Part shown: positions 1-46,694 of the stretch, piece by piece
Layout: each line of letters starts with the position of its first letter
Numbering within the stretch: the stretch's first letter is position 1
From: Adiantum capillus-veneris
Taxonomy: Eukaryota > Streptophyta > Polypodiopsida > Polypodiales > Pteridaceae
NCBI GenBank assembly: GCA_014529385.2
Contig: CM043968.1
Coordinates: 126,609,018-126,673,017, forward strand
Direction of reading: 5' to 3'
DNA: 64,000 bases
The notes under the pieces: model-generated
What the model was told of the DNA's origin: nothing
What the model saw: the letters and a program-made list of their open reading frames with translations, nothing else
The model's database searches: none
Translations under genes and position numbers: made by a program

Positions 1-696
1 TTATATTCTCAAGAGCCCTAGACACCTCTAAATACTCAAAGTTGATAATCTCTCGCAAAGATCCAAAGTCTTCTCCGGAAGATACCCCTGATCTCATAAT
101 AAACAGTGCAACGACATACGCAGTCCTCTCATGCTAATACATTGCTAATACATTGGCATATGCAGTGTCCTCTCATGATATCTTCTTGCCATCTCCAATC
201 TCAAATAGTGTAATAAGATTCGCATCTTCCTTCCCAATAGCTGTCAAGGCTTGTTCCATGTCCACTCTAGAACCAATTTCATAGTTTCCATCCGAATAAC
301 CCACTTCATGTCTGTGCGATTAAAATTGAGGAAAGGGCAATCAAAGAGTGTGGTATCAAACCATGTAAGGCCAGCCATGTGCGCGGCTGAGAATACCAGC
401 ATTGACCGCCGCCTCACCTGCTAGCTACTCATTAGAGGAGATGCGAGCAAAACGGAGATATCATTGCTGTGATAGCTCCCATAACGTGTAGATAAGTCAC
501 AACTTGTAATAGCACCTCGGTGCCCATTGGGGAAACCCCCATCTCAGCCCTCACAATCCAGGCCGTCCTGATGACTTACACCAAATCATGTGTGCAATCA
601 GCACAAAAGGCATCCCCATAGGCTCCCATCCATCATAGTGGTCTCTCTAGCACATCGCATTCTGCCAGTGGAGTCCTTTGATGATAAAGGTTAGCG

Positions 697-739
<43 letters not shown>

Positions 740-1151
740 GCTCCGTAGAGGAGAGTCGAAGTTATCAATGTATCAAACAACCATAGCTTCGTGTGTGGCT
801 TCTGAAACTGTAGATCTGCACACTGTCTCTCAAGTGCTCCCAAGGCTACCCAAGCTTGGCTAATCAGGTCACCGGCATTGTTGCTTCTAGAGCACAGCCA
901 GTTGTGTATGTTAGATCGTACCTGTATTTGGGAGTCAATTGACCACAATTTTCTTTGAAGGAGGCAGCAGATGCTAGACTCCATGTGGCTATGGAGTGTT
1001 AAACATCATGATTTCGGTTTCAACAAAATTCAATCTGAGATCTCTATCCACACAAAACAACTGAAATGCATCTAGATGTTTTTGTAACGCCTCTAGATAG
1101 TCTGAAATGAGCACAATGTCATCTTCATGCAGCAGGATGGGTATCAACACC

Positions 1152-1207
<56 letters not shown>

Positions 1208-1240
1208 CCACCCATTATTTTTTACAAAACTATATATCAT
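1..1240 (-). pseudogene. LINE (non-LTR retrotransposon) reverse-transcriptase fragment
   Basis: Read on the minus strand, 1150-989 gives a LINE RT palm segment with HEDDIVLIS in place of the usual YADD box, followed by LEALQKHLDAFQLFC. Further down, 880-750 gives GALERQCADLQF and KLWLFDTLITSTLLYG, the RT thumb region also seen in the LINE at 11.6 kb. The region down to about position 1 keeps broken homology to the LINE C-terminus. It is interrupted by a (GA)n microsatellite (about 1154-1201) and a 41-base C run. Many stops and frameshifts make it a dead copy. It lies just downstream of the IST1-like stop codon and could overlap its 3' UTR. Confidence 0.7.
697..737. repeat. 41-base C homopolymer
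   Basis: An uninterrupted run of 41 C bases lies within the LINE fragment, at the point where the paralogous LINE would read on from LLYG into IWG. On the minus strand it is a G run with G-quadruplex potential. The length may be affected by sequencing error. Confidence 0.85.
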
Positions 1241-1465
1241 TTACAAGTAATGCAAGGTGGTACCTAGTCCAATATTATTGGATAAGATAAAGATCACTCT
1301 TATCACCTAATGATATGACATTGATCTTTAGCCAAAAAACAACAGAATATGAATCGTTCATGTCTCAAAATTCTAGTTTGTAAGCCTTCAAAGCCTTTAG
1401 TGTATGTGAAACTCATCTATAAGAGGGTCTTGGGAAGATTAGCAGATCAACCACTCCAATCTGGT

Positions 1466-37175
<35,710 letters not shown>

Positions 37176-37554
37176 TTGAAGTGCCCCTTCTGCCAATGCA
37201 GCAGGAGCCCGATAATACTCTTGTCAGAAAGATGAGCTGAGCTCTTGGAACTAATGAGTACGTGCTTCACAAGCGAGAAGCAGCAGGGAAAGAGAGTGGG
37301 GTTCTTTTCACTTGAGAAAACAAAGGGGAAAAAACCTGACTACGAGGACAATAAGGGCGGCTATGGAGGAAGGAGCAGAGAAGGACAAATTCCGATCAAG
37401 GTATATACGCGTCGGCCCCGTCCTCAGATTTTGACTCTTCAAGGACGAGTCCTCCTCACAAGCGGACGCTCATCAGCAACTGGTTGCGTGGATTGACCGG
37501 ATGGGAAAAGCGCATCAGCTTTTTGCTTTTCCGCTTATCCGCGATGCGCCCGTC

Positions 37555-37627
<73 letters not shown>

Positions 37628-37700
37628 CAGAGAATGTGCGTGTGCGCTAGCGTAAGTGAGGGCTATTTGCCGCGCTCCAAGCTGGGCCTGCAAAGGAAAA
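37176..37700 (-). promoter_or_regulatory. Presumed 5' UTR and promoter of the IST1-like gene
   Basis: This is the sequence immediately upstream of the host-gene ATG. It has no convincing TATA box. It contains a (TG)n(AG)n microsatellite at 37557-37625, which on the gene strand is (CT)n(CA)n, a common plant promoter or 5' UTR element. The assignment rests only on position. Confidence 0.4.
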
Positions 37701-37973
37701 AGCCAACAAGACTGCGCCATGTGATATCTCTTCCACATAGGTACTACCTACGTGAAGATGAACCTGCTCGGTCCTGCCGTTCTAGTTGCTTTCCTGCCGT
37801 AATCTGTGGGCTCTCACTTTACACATGCTCTCTTCGAAGTTTACACGCATTTTTACTTAAGAGCCGGGTCTCACTCCCTCAACATTGGGCCACTTCAAAT
37901 GGCATCAATGGGGCTCGTAGTTACAATATGACACACTCAAATCCGCTATATTCCAATGAATGCATGCAAACGT

Positions 37974-38265
37974 GATGGTTAGAGCACATGGCTTGCTACG
38001 AGCGTTGAGGAGGTGGAGTGTTCGAGAAAAATGTGTCTCAGCTGACGTTCGTGCCCCTTTGAACTTCAAAATTGCCAGTTCAAAGGGAGATTAAAAGGAA
38101 AAAATCTACTTAGATTTTGTGCAAAAAAAAGTGTTAAAATGGTTAAAATTATATTTAAGTCTCAAAAATTTCCTCTTGGAAAATCGATAAAAAGGAATTG
38201 TGTCAGGTTGCCAAAATGATTTTTCTCGAACACTCGATCGACGTGGGTTCGAGATGTGGGGTGGT
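37974..38265 (+). repeat. Possible tRNA-derived (SINE-like) or foldback repeat
   Basis: TGGTTAGAGCA (37976-37986) is a good tRNA A box and GTGTTCGAGA follows about 32 bases on as a weak B box. The segment AGTGTTCGAGAAAAAT recurs inverted near 38219-38234 (TTTTTCTCGAACACTC), and a GGTTCGAGA lies at 38246. It cannot fold as a complete tRNA. Confidence 0.35.
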
Positions 38266-38441
38266 AACCAACCAGAAGGAGCTTGCAAAATGTACCAACC
38301 AATGAGAAATCAACCCTTTCTTCTCGCTAAATGAGCATACTTACCCTTTTTTTATTTCAAGTAAGTAAGATCTTTGTGGATGTGAGACGACTTACTTTAT
38401 GTTTATAATTATAAATAACCACTAAGCAGTCACCTCCTTCT

Positions 38442-38442
<1 letters not shown>

Positions 38443-38486
<44 letters not shown>
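38443..38486. repeat. (AG)n microsatellite
   Basis: It abuts the left edge of the LTR at 38487, where the expected TG start is already eroded. Confidence 0.9.
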
Positions 38487-38487
<1 letters not shown>

Positions 38488-39389
38488 ATAATGGAATTGA
38501 TATTTTGGTATTTACTGCGACTGACAAGTGGAAAAGGCTTGACCGAGCTAAGCCTATGCAAACGGATATATATTTTATGTGCACTTTATTATTCAAGTGT
38601 TCTTTATGAGCTTTGGCCATTTATGACCGGCCAGCCAGTTTATACTCATTTTTTAGCATCAAGAAATCTATAGGTAAATACGTGCAAGAGGGAAATGCTC
38701 ACTCTTGCACGGGGGGAGATTGCACCCAGTGCTTCTATCTTTCTTCTCTCCTCTTCCCTCTTCTCTCGCTGTGCCGACATAGCACTCCACTCTAGGAGGT
38801 GTGTTTGCACATGCTCTCTCACGCGCTCTATCTCTCTGTTCTTTGTGCTCACAGTATTTGCCAGGTATGCATCTTTGTCGGTTTAATGGTTGTAGTCTGT
38901 TGTTTTTAGTGTTTTGCAAGGCTCTCTGCGCTCCCGTTTGTAGCAGTGGTATCAAAGCTAGTACAAACGCTCTTGGCAAAGCAAGAATCATAATGGCAAA
39001 GAGAGTTATGATGATCATACTACAAAAGTTAAGTCTCTTTCTAATATCATTAACAAGATGTTTTTCTTAATCTTCAATTCCTTTCTTCTTTCTGTTTTTG
39101 TTATAAGTGTGAATGTTATGGGACTCAACTAATGGACCCCCTTGATTAAGGGAAGTGACTAGTTCTTTTGAAGATTATTTTAGAATTTAATTATAAAAAG
39201 ATTAAAAATACGAGGATTAAAGGAGCACATGTGGCAAATCTTACGCAAGTAGAATAGGTTTCATAATAAGTTTATTGTAAATAATAATAATATAGTATAA
39301 GTAGTAGATATCTACAGAGAGACCGTATCAAAATGAGAAAGGGGTGTTCTGGCGACGCTAGCGACTTAGCCCAGGAGGACATGACTTGC

Positions 39390-39650
39390 TCTGATACCAA
39401 TTCTTGGAATTAGGGTTGCAGGGAAATGCACACAACTTGGAGAAGATGAAGGAAGCTCAAGGTAGACAACAGAGAGTATATTACTTAGTGTGCAATGGAA
39501 AGATAGATAGTCCTAGAGTGATGGGCATATATACAATGCACGGGGGAAAAACCTCCTAAAGAGGGAAAAATGCCCCGACAGTCCTAGTGTGTCGACACAC
39601 ATCACTACCACATGTATATGGTAACAATGCGTAAACCAGAATCTCTATTT
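39390..39650 (-). mobile_element. LTR fragment with primer-binding site, minus strand
   Basis: At 39391-39408 the plus strand reads GCTCTGATACCAATTCTT. Reversed, this is an LTR end AAGA followed by ATTGGTATCAGAGC. The presumed LTR extends right with CAATGGAAAG and CATATATACAATGCAC (TATA-like). The right edge is not clear. Confidence 0.45.
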
Positions 39651-40699
39651 GATGGATCCTTCTTCTTTTACTCAAGCTAATTAGACATTTACTTCGCCCT
39701 AATTTTGAATGACAGGGCTATACCTCGTGTGTTCTGCATTATCTAACTTTTAAGGCATTGTTTAGCGTAGTTTAGGTCATTTGTACAAGTTGCAGACTCC
39801 CATACTACCTACTACAAGTTTAAACAAGAAGCTTAAGTATGTGGCTTTGCAAGGAATTTTCTTGATGCACACAAAATCTCCATTCCCTTACATAATTTTA
39901 TGTCTAGCTCGGAATACCTATCATAAATGGAAACTTCTAGAAAAGAGCAACTATGATCAAATTAATTTTACGTTGTTCATAATTTGTTGGAGCAATCAAT
40001 TCCATTGTATACACTCAAATCAGATCTGGTTTCTACATTTTTTGTTTGTGACTCTACTTTATCTATGCTATTAAGTTAGAACTGCAGAGTTTTTCTTCTT
40101 GCTAAGTTGTCTCACATTTCAGTTTCAACAAGGCTATGGATAGCTTTTATTTGTGTTCCAGTATAAACTTTTTTTAACATTGCCATTGTCAAGTCAAGGT
40201 GCCAAGATTGTACGCTTTAAATGCACAATCAAACACTTCTATCGAATCAAATTCTGGATAGGCAAAATATTCTTTTATTTCATGTCCAATTATTAACACA
40301 AACTTAACACATTTTGGATTTGTTAACTATACTTTGGTGTAAGTTTTACAACTGCAGCTTTCTCTTACTTGTGCCTCTCTCCACATGCACACATTGGTAT
40401 ATATATATTTTCAAATGCAATATACCATCCAGGTACGTACATCCAATATCTCCTTGATTTCTTATTTCTCGAGCTATGAACCTAGCCATTTCTCATATGG
40501 AGGCTTAAACTCCGCACTAAATGGAGTTTTTACTGAGAATATTTGACATTAAGCTATGTAGATACTCCCACGAGCTACGATACTTCGCACTAATGAACAA
40601 ACAATTTGTAAGTGATTTGGTATACTCCAAAGTGGTGTCAAATAGATAGTGAATTTTTTTCTCTTTTATGTCTTGTATTGTCCATTGGCCACATGCACA

Positions 40700-40850
40700 C
40701 ATATTTTCCGATTTAGGCAGTGTGTCAATGCTCATCGTGGTGTAGATTTGCTGATTTAGGCAACACCACTTGTCCATGCAGATTCACTGATTTAGGCAGC
40801 ACATCTTATTGGTGTAGATTTGTCGATTAGGCAACACCGATCACAACATC
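40700..40850. repeat. Degenerate tandem repeat
   Basis: Four imperfect copies of a unit like GTAGATTTGCTGATTTAGGC followed by ACACC, spaced 30-45 bases. Confidence 0.55.
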
Positions 40851-41965
40851 ATGCTGTAGTGGCTGGCCACCACTATCCTAAGTATGATTTTGTGGCACAT
40901 ATTTGGATTTGACATTGGATTTGGATTCGGTATATGATGATTTTTTGTCGTGCTAGTATTTATGGAATTGAACTTGAGATTGATGAGAATTGATTATTGA
41001 ATAATGAGTGTGACCAGTGATATCTTGATTCAGCAGGGTATGACATATACTACTTATCCTAGTGGTATGGGACACTAGAATAGGCAGTATGTGGATGACG
41101 ACAAGCATAAGCAATATTGTTTAGTTTCATAAATTTTTCTTTTACTATGCAATATTTTTGACACATCATACTACTCACCGTTTTTGACAAGTATGGTTTG
41201 CAGATTCTTATCATTGCAACTGAGGACAATTTCTTTCTAATGGAGAGATATGTAATGGAATTGATATTTAGGTATTTACTACAGTTGACAGGTGGAAAAG
41301 GCTTGACAGAGCTAGGCCTATGTGAACGGATATATATTTTATGTACATTTTATTATTTAAGTGTTCTATATGAGCTTTGGCCATTTATGACCGATCGGCC
41401 AGTTTGTACTCATTTTTTAGCATTCAAGAAATCTATAAGTAAATACGTGCAAGAGGGAAATGCTCACTCTTGCACGGTGAGAGATTGCACCCAGTGCTTT
41501 TGTCTTTCTTCTCTCTTCGTGCCGACGTAGTACTCCGCTCTAGGAGGTGCGTCTACATGTGCTCTCTCACTCTCCCATGTGCTCTATCTCTTTCACTTCG
41601 CGTACGACTTCTATTTTTGTTCATGGTATTTTCCAGGTATGCAGCTTTGTCGGTTTAATGATCGCACTATGTTGTTTTTAGTGTTTTGCAGGGCTCTTTG
41701 TGCTCCTATTTGTAGCGCGCGCACGCGTGCACACACACACACACACACACATAGAGTCAACACCAAAAATAGAAAAGAGCTAGAAGCTCTAATCAACAGA
41801 GGCAGAGCGAGAGAATCTACGAAGGCATCCTCAATTTTCTTTTTTTTGGTTGTGGCAGAGACATAATATATTGTAAAAAAAAGCTGTGTTACTTTAGTCA
41901 AGCCTTTGGCTATGTGAACTTGAGAGAAAGAAATTGACCAAAATACATTGACATGCAACACTTTG

Positions 41966-42091
41966 CACTTTGAAATCCTTAAAACATTGTGCTTTATTAG
42001 GACAAAACTTGTACAACTTTCAACACTACACTTTGAAATCCTTAAACATTGTGCTTTATTAAAACAAAACTTGTACAACTTTCAACACTAC
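41966..42091. repeat. 63-bp tandem duplication
   Basis: The unit beginning CACTTTGAAATCCTTAAA occurs at 41966 and 42029 with few differences. Confidence 0.75.
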
Positions 42092-42525
42092 GAGGATATC
42101 ACTTGCTTGAATATTTGCTCATCCTTGAATCCCTACCCTAACTTTGAATACCCTTGAACACTTAGGGTACTATGTTGAATCCCTTCTCTGACTTCTTCTC
42201 AAGCACTAAATGTTATTTTTCTTTGAGTTTTACTACTTAATTCTCCCCTTAATGCCTCTGCTTGGCTTCTTGGAAGAAGCATCTATTGATAATGTCGAAT
42301 GTAAAAGTTTTCCTCCGCTTGAACCCCGCTCTATGTTTGCTTCACCCTTGATTTTCCTTCTCCAAGATTCCCTTGAGAATACTCTACACTTTTGTTGCTC
42401 TCCATGAATAAATTTCCATTGAGTATCTCTTCCTTCACTTCCCTACTTTGGTTACCCTACTTAATGTTCTTGCTCTAATACACACTAACACTAATTAATT
42501 TGATCTTCAATAAACAATACACACA

Positions 42526-42684
42526 CTCTCCTTCTAGAGTGTGGTGTTTCCCCCATCTCTGTCTTCTCTTCTTCCTCCTTCCTGCACTTGCACTCTCACA
42601 CGCACTCTCCTTCTACAGTGTGGTGTTTCCCCCATCTCCGTCTTCTCTTCTTTCTCCTTCTTCCACTTGCACTCTCGCATGCAC
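42526..42684. repeat. 79-bp tandem duplication
   Basis: The pyrimidine-rich unit CTCTCCTTCTA(G/C)AGTGTGGT occurs at 42526 and 42605. Open frames over it repeat accordingly and are not genes. Confidence 0.75.
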
Positions 42685-43154
42685 TCATGCGCACACTGCC
42701 CCTCACAACTCGTATCAGATCCGGGTGGGATGATGATTCCCCAACCTCGTTTCCCTCCCCCCACACATTAGACGATTGAGGCAAGAAAGCTTGAAAAATG
42801 GCTTAACCTTAGCAAAAGGGGGTACCTTGGAGTTTTCAAATATGGAGTGTTTACAGGTTGTGTGAAAAATTAGTGGCTTGCAAAGCTTTGGAGTGACATG
42901 GGTAAATCAGGCAAGATCTACAACAAAGGTAGTGATGGATTTCAACAGAAAATTAACGTACATGAATTGCAAGGTGGAATTTCATATTTTCAATGGGTAG
43001 GCAACGCTGAAACTTCACAAAATTAAAGCAAGGGAGTATCACTCCAATAGCGTGGAAATGCAGCCGTTGACAATTGCACAACACATGTGAGGAAGCTTGA
43101 AGCATTGTGTGTGCACCACATTCACACATTAAGGAATTTTTGAGGGCTCTTTTT

Positions 43155-43159
<5 letters not shown>

Positions 43160-43250
<91 letters not shown>
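43160..43250. repeat. (TA)n(GA)n microsatellite
   Basis: About 48 bases of TA followed by about 42 bases of GA. Confidence 0.9.
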
Positions 43251-43251
<1 letters not shown>

Positions 43252-43365
43252 CTCTAATCCAATGAGAGAAGGGCTTCCGTTATGGAATTTTCTTTTTGAA
43301 AATTGCTTTTGATTTTCTAAAATGATTTCTTTTGAGCCACAAGTTGATGTAACTTGGTTCTTTTA

Positions 43366-43492
43366 CCTCGAGAAGGTCTTTGTCACTTATCCAAAAGTTC
43401 TTTTGAATATTCTCACAGCCTTCTTTCACCTCAAGAAGGTCTTTTTCACTGACCCAAAAGTTCTTTTGAATCTTCTCATGGCCTTCTTTTTC
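43366..43492. repeat. 63-bp tandem duplication
   Basis: AGAAGGTCTTTGTCACTTAT and AGAAGGTCTTTTTCACTGAC start two copies at 43371 and 43434. The plus-strand frame here encodes LEKVF.TYPKVLLN twice. Confidence 0.7.
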
Positions 43493-44149
43493 TTCCTATT
43501 TTCACTTCTCTCTTTGTCTCACCACCTCCTTCTCCCTCCTCTTCCTACTGTCCTCTCTTCACCTTCATCTATTGTGCATCCTATTCTCCTCAAGCAAAGC
43601 AATCCACCCGATCTAAATGCCCTAGCACATCCATTGAAAACATCACTACTTAGATCACATTAAACGAGCACAACCAGTGGATCCCAATATCCGTAACCAA
43701 GGGTAGTCAACTTATAATGCAACAAAGTAGGAGAAGAAAAGACTCACCCACAAATCCATTCTTGTCATGCAAAGGAAGAGTGAAAGACTTCAGACTTGTT
43801 GGAGAAAAGTAGACAGTGAAGAAGGTTTTAATGCACCATGTTTACATACAGAAGGAGCTTCACCTCCGTCCCAAGAGCTTAAATCTTGCTCTGCACAGAG
43901 CTAGCTATAAGTGGTTCATATTTACACACTAGATTATTTCCACTTTTCTTCAGCTTGTTGGTGGTTCTCTACTCCTAAGATTGTCATATTTTTTGTGTTT
44001 GTTTTGTGTTACTATCCTTATTACATACCTCTATCCTTCAAGCATAGAAGAATGGTAGTGATGGAGTGTGTCATAGATATTTCGGATTTATCGCATGGAT
44101 CCATTGGTGAAGAGCTTTACAATGGGAGAACTCATGGGTCACTGATAGA

Positions 44150-44525
44150 ATAAAGATTAAATTTTTTATGATCATTTTTATGTTTCACCAAAATCCATGA
44201 AGGATTGGGGTACTTCCTCCTCACTCCAAACCAAGTGAGGTAGGGCTTACACAATGAGGAGTGTTGACAACTGAACACGAGAAAGCTACACCATTTTTTG
44301 TATTGTTTAATTTGACGGACTCAATTGTAACTATTTTTCGAGACTCAATCGAGTTTCCAAACTGTAAATTATTACATATGCGGATCTGCGAAACCCATGG
44401 TAGAAAGTAGGAGGTAATTTTGATGAGGTAGTACCTCCAAAGCTGAGGTATATAAGCCAATTTTTGTAACCCTAAGAACAACTTTTGAATTAATTATCTT
44501 TTTGAGCTCAACTAAGCGTTCCGTG
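44150..44525 (+). other. LTR-like sequence interrupted by the CACTA element
   Basis: A TATA-like GAGGTATATAAGCC at 44450 and the following GTAACCCTAAGAACAAC look like an LTR promoter and R region. The sequence would resume at 52629 with TGTGTATTTTGTGTGAGAG. No partner LTR was found. Confidence 0.3.
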
Positions 44526-44547
44526 CACTACAAGAGGCTATTCATAT

Positions 44548-44670
44548 TAGCGACGCTCACACAACGACGCTCAAAAAAAAAAATCCCGGCGTCGCTATGA
44601 GCGTCGCTATAAGCGTCGCAAATTTACTTGTAAATTTGCGACGCTCATAGCGACGCTTATAGCGACGCCG
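44548..44670. repeat. CACTA left subterminal repeat array (inverted)
   Basis: Repeats of AGCGTCGCTAT occur in both orientations around a near-perfect palindrome centred near 44629 (GCGTCGCAAATTTAC and GTAAATTTGCGACGC). Such arrays are the usual TNPA-type binding sites of En/Spm elements. Confidence 0.8.
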
Positions 44671-44756
44671 ACTGGGCTAAAAAAATAACAGAGAGCGCCT
44701 AAAAACTCAGATCTCAGATCTGAGTTTTTCAGCGCCCTCAAGCAAGGAGCAGGTAA

Positions 44757-44793
<37 letters not shown>

Positions 44794-44795
44794 CT

Positions 44796-44837
<42 letters not shown>

Positions 44838-44941
44838 AGAGGAAGGAGAGCCAGGTATGCTTCTTCCCTCTCCTCACTCTCATGTTCCCTTCCCATCTTT
44901 CTCTGTCCCTCTCTCTCTCTCACACACACATTCATAGTGTT

Positions 44942-44983
<42 letters not shown>

Positions 44984-45034
44984 AACATAAACAAAAACGC
45001 ACACACACATACATAAACAAAGAATTCACACACA

Positions 45035-45210
45035 CATTGAGAGAGGAAAAGAGAGAGAGAGCATGCATAAACAAAAAACGCACACATTGAGAGAGGAAAA
45101 GAGAGAGAGAACATGCATAAACAAAAAACGCACACATTGAGAGAGGAAAAGAGAGAGAAAACATGCATAAACAAAAAAACGCACACACATTGAGAGAGAA
45201 AAAGAGAGAA
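45035..45210. repeat. Minisatellite, about 50-bp unit, three to four copies, within the CACTA element
   Basis: CATTGAGAGAGGAAAAGAGA recurs at about 45035, 45085, 45135 and 45188 with CATGCATAAACAAAAAACGC between copies. Confidence 0.85.
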
Positions 45211-45404
45211 ACTAATTTAACGTCGTAGGAAACTAATTAAAATTAAAAGACCTAAAGATCTAGCCGACGAGGAGTTGAACTCAAGACCTATTATTCAAGA
45301 GGGAAATGGCATAACCAATCTATCATACTTGGCATGGGTGATAGAAAGGTTATACCATTTATCTCTTTTTATTGGCACACACATCCACACACGCGCACAC
45401 ACAC

Positions 45405-46094
45405 AAGAAGAAGAGAGTTATAACGTCGTATCGTAGGAAACTATCCTAAAAGACGTTAAAGATTAGGTTAGATGTAGACTTACGTTAAATTAGATTTAGG
45501 TTTATTTAAGTTAAATTAGATTAGATTTATGTTTATTTTTAAATAGATTTACGTTTATTTACGCTAGATTTAGATTTACGTTATATTAGATTAGATTTAG
45601 GTCTCCATAGACTGCGATGCCTGCATGAAGCGGGTGAAGAAAGCCCTCAATGGACTATAGGGTATTGCTGCCTTCACTCATGGTGGGCTCCGTCGATCCA
45701 AAAGAACTGGTGAAATGTCTTTAGAAGATAGGGAAGAAGGTGGATCTTCAGGGCGGCAAGAGTCACTACATCCCCGACACAATGACCATCTAGACAACCT
45801 CTAGTCATTCAACAGCAACTTCAAAGTTAGTAACAAGAGCAAGAACGGTCTAAAGGGCCAATTGTTGTCGTCAGATGTGGATGGAGATGAGGCAGCGTCA
45901 CCGCCGGAAGTTAAATCTCACATCTTTAGCGATGAGAATGCCAACTCTTGCCGAGTTATGTGAAAAATTATGTGTTAAATCAGTTTTAAGGTTCTTATAA
46001 TCCCTGTTAGTTTAGTTCTTTGTTTTTAATATAACATAATTTACGTTAGATTTAGATTTATGTTATATTAGATTAGACTTAGGTTTATTTAGGT

Positions 46095-46142
<48 letters not shown>

Positions 46143-46265
46143 GAAGAAGAGAGTTTTAACGTCGTAGGAAACTATCCCAAAAGACGTTAAAGATTAGGTT
46201 AGATGTAGACTTACGTTAAATTAGATTTAGGTTTATTTTTAGTTAGATTTACGTTTATTTAGATT
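45405..46265. repeat. Direct duplication within the CACTA element and GATTTAGGTTTA-type repeats
   Basis: AGAAGAAGAGAGTT followed by AACGTCGTA, GGAAACTATCC and AAAGACGTTAAAGATTAGGT occurs at about 45405-45530 and again at 46140-46260. Both copies run into degenerate TTAGATTTACGTT repeats (45465-45605 and 46040-46300). Confidence 0.7.
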
Positions 46266-46574
46266 TACGCTTATTTACGTTAGATCGAGTCCACGCAAGA
46301 ATTACTTATGGTTTAGGGTTTAGAGTTAGACGAACAGTGAAAAGATCTACTGTGAAAAGATGTTAAGATGCTGTGAAGTGCTACAACTAGAGAAGAGGCA
46401 AAGGGATTTTGTCCACTACATGCAGTATCATGTAGACGTGGGTCTGTAGATTTCTTGTACCCACAAATATAGGTATTGACCAATAAAGACGAGATTATAA
46501 CCCGGTGGTTTTGATCTCCGTGCACCTCTAGACCGAGGTGTGCGGGGATTGGACATGACTAGAGAATGTGAGGT

Positions 46575-46576
<2 letters not shown>

Positions 46577-46629
<53 letters not shown>
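46577..46629. repeat. (GA)n microsatellite upstream of the transposase gene
   Basis: About 53 bases of GA ending 66 bases before the TNP2 start codon. Confidence 0.9.
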
Positions 46630-46632
<3 letters not shown>

Positions 46633-46694
46633 GACAAAGAATGCCAATAGAATATTAAATTTGTTGTCCAGGTTATAAGATTTTTATCCTCATT

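Larger units (their letters stand above)
38487..41716 (+). mobile_element. LTR retrotransposon without coding capacity
   Basis: Two direct repeats of about 460 bp (38487-38945 and 41251-41716) share TAATGGAATTGATATTT, CAAGAGGGAAATGCTCACTC and GTTTTTAGTGTTTTGCA in order. A primer-binding site TGGTATCAAAGC (38947-38958) follows the first, and a short purine stretch AATGGAGAGATA precedes the second. The 2.3-kb internal region has no recognisable gag or pol and includes a minus-strand LTR-like insert near 39400. The LTRs differ at many positions, so it is old. Confidence 0.75.

Noticed and set aside
42534-42784. Several overlapping frames in the pyrimidine-rich region
   Set aside because: They arise from a 79-bp tandem duplication of low-complexity sequence.
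44880-45188. Ser/Leu/Phe-rich minus-strand frames resembling membrane proteins
   Set aside because: They are translations of a 50-bp minisatellite in the CACTA element.
45035-45210. CRISPR-like array
   Set aside because: The repeat is a plain tandem minisatellite without unique spacers, in a plant transposon.
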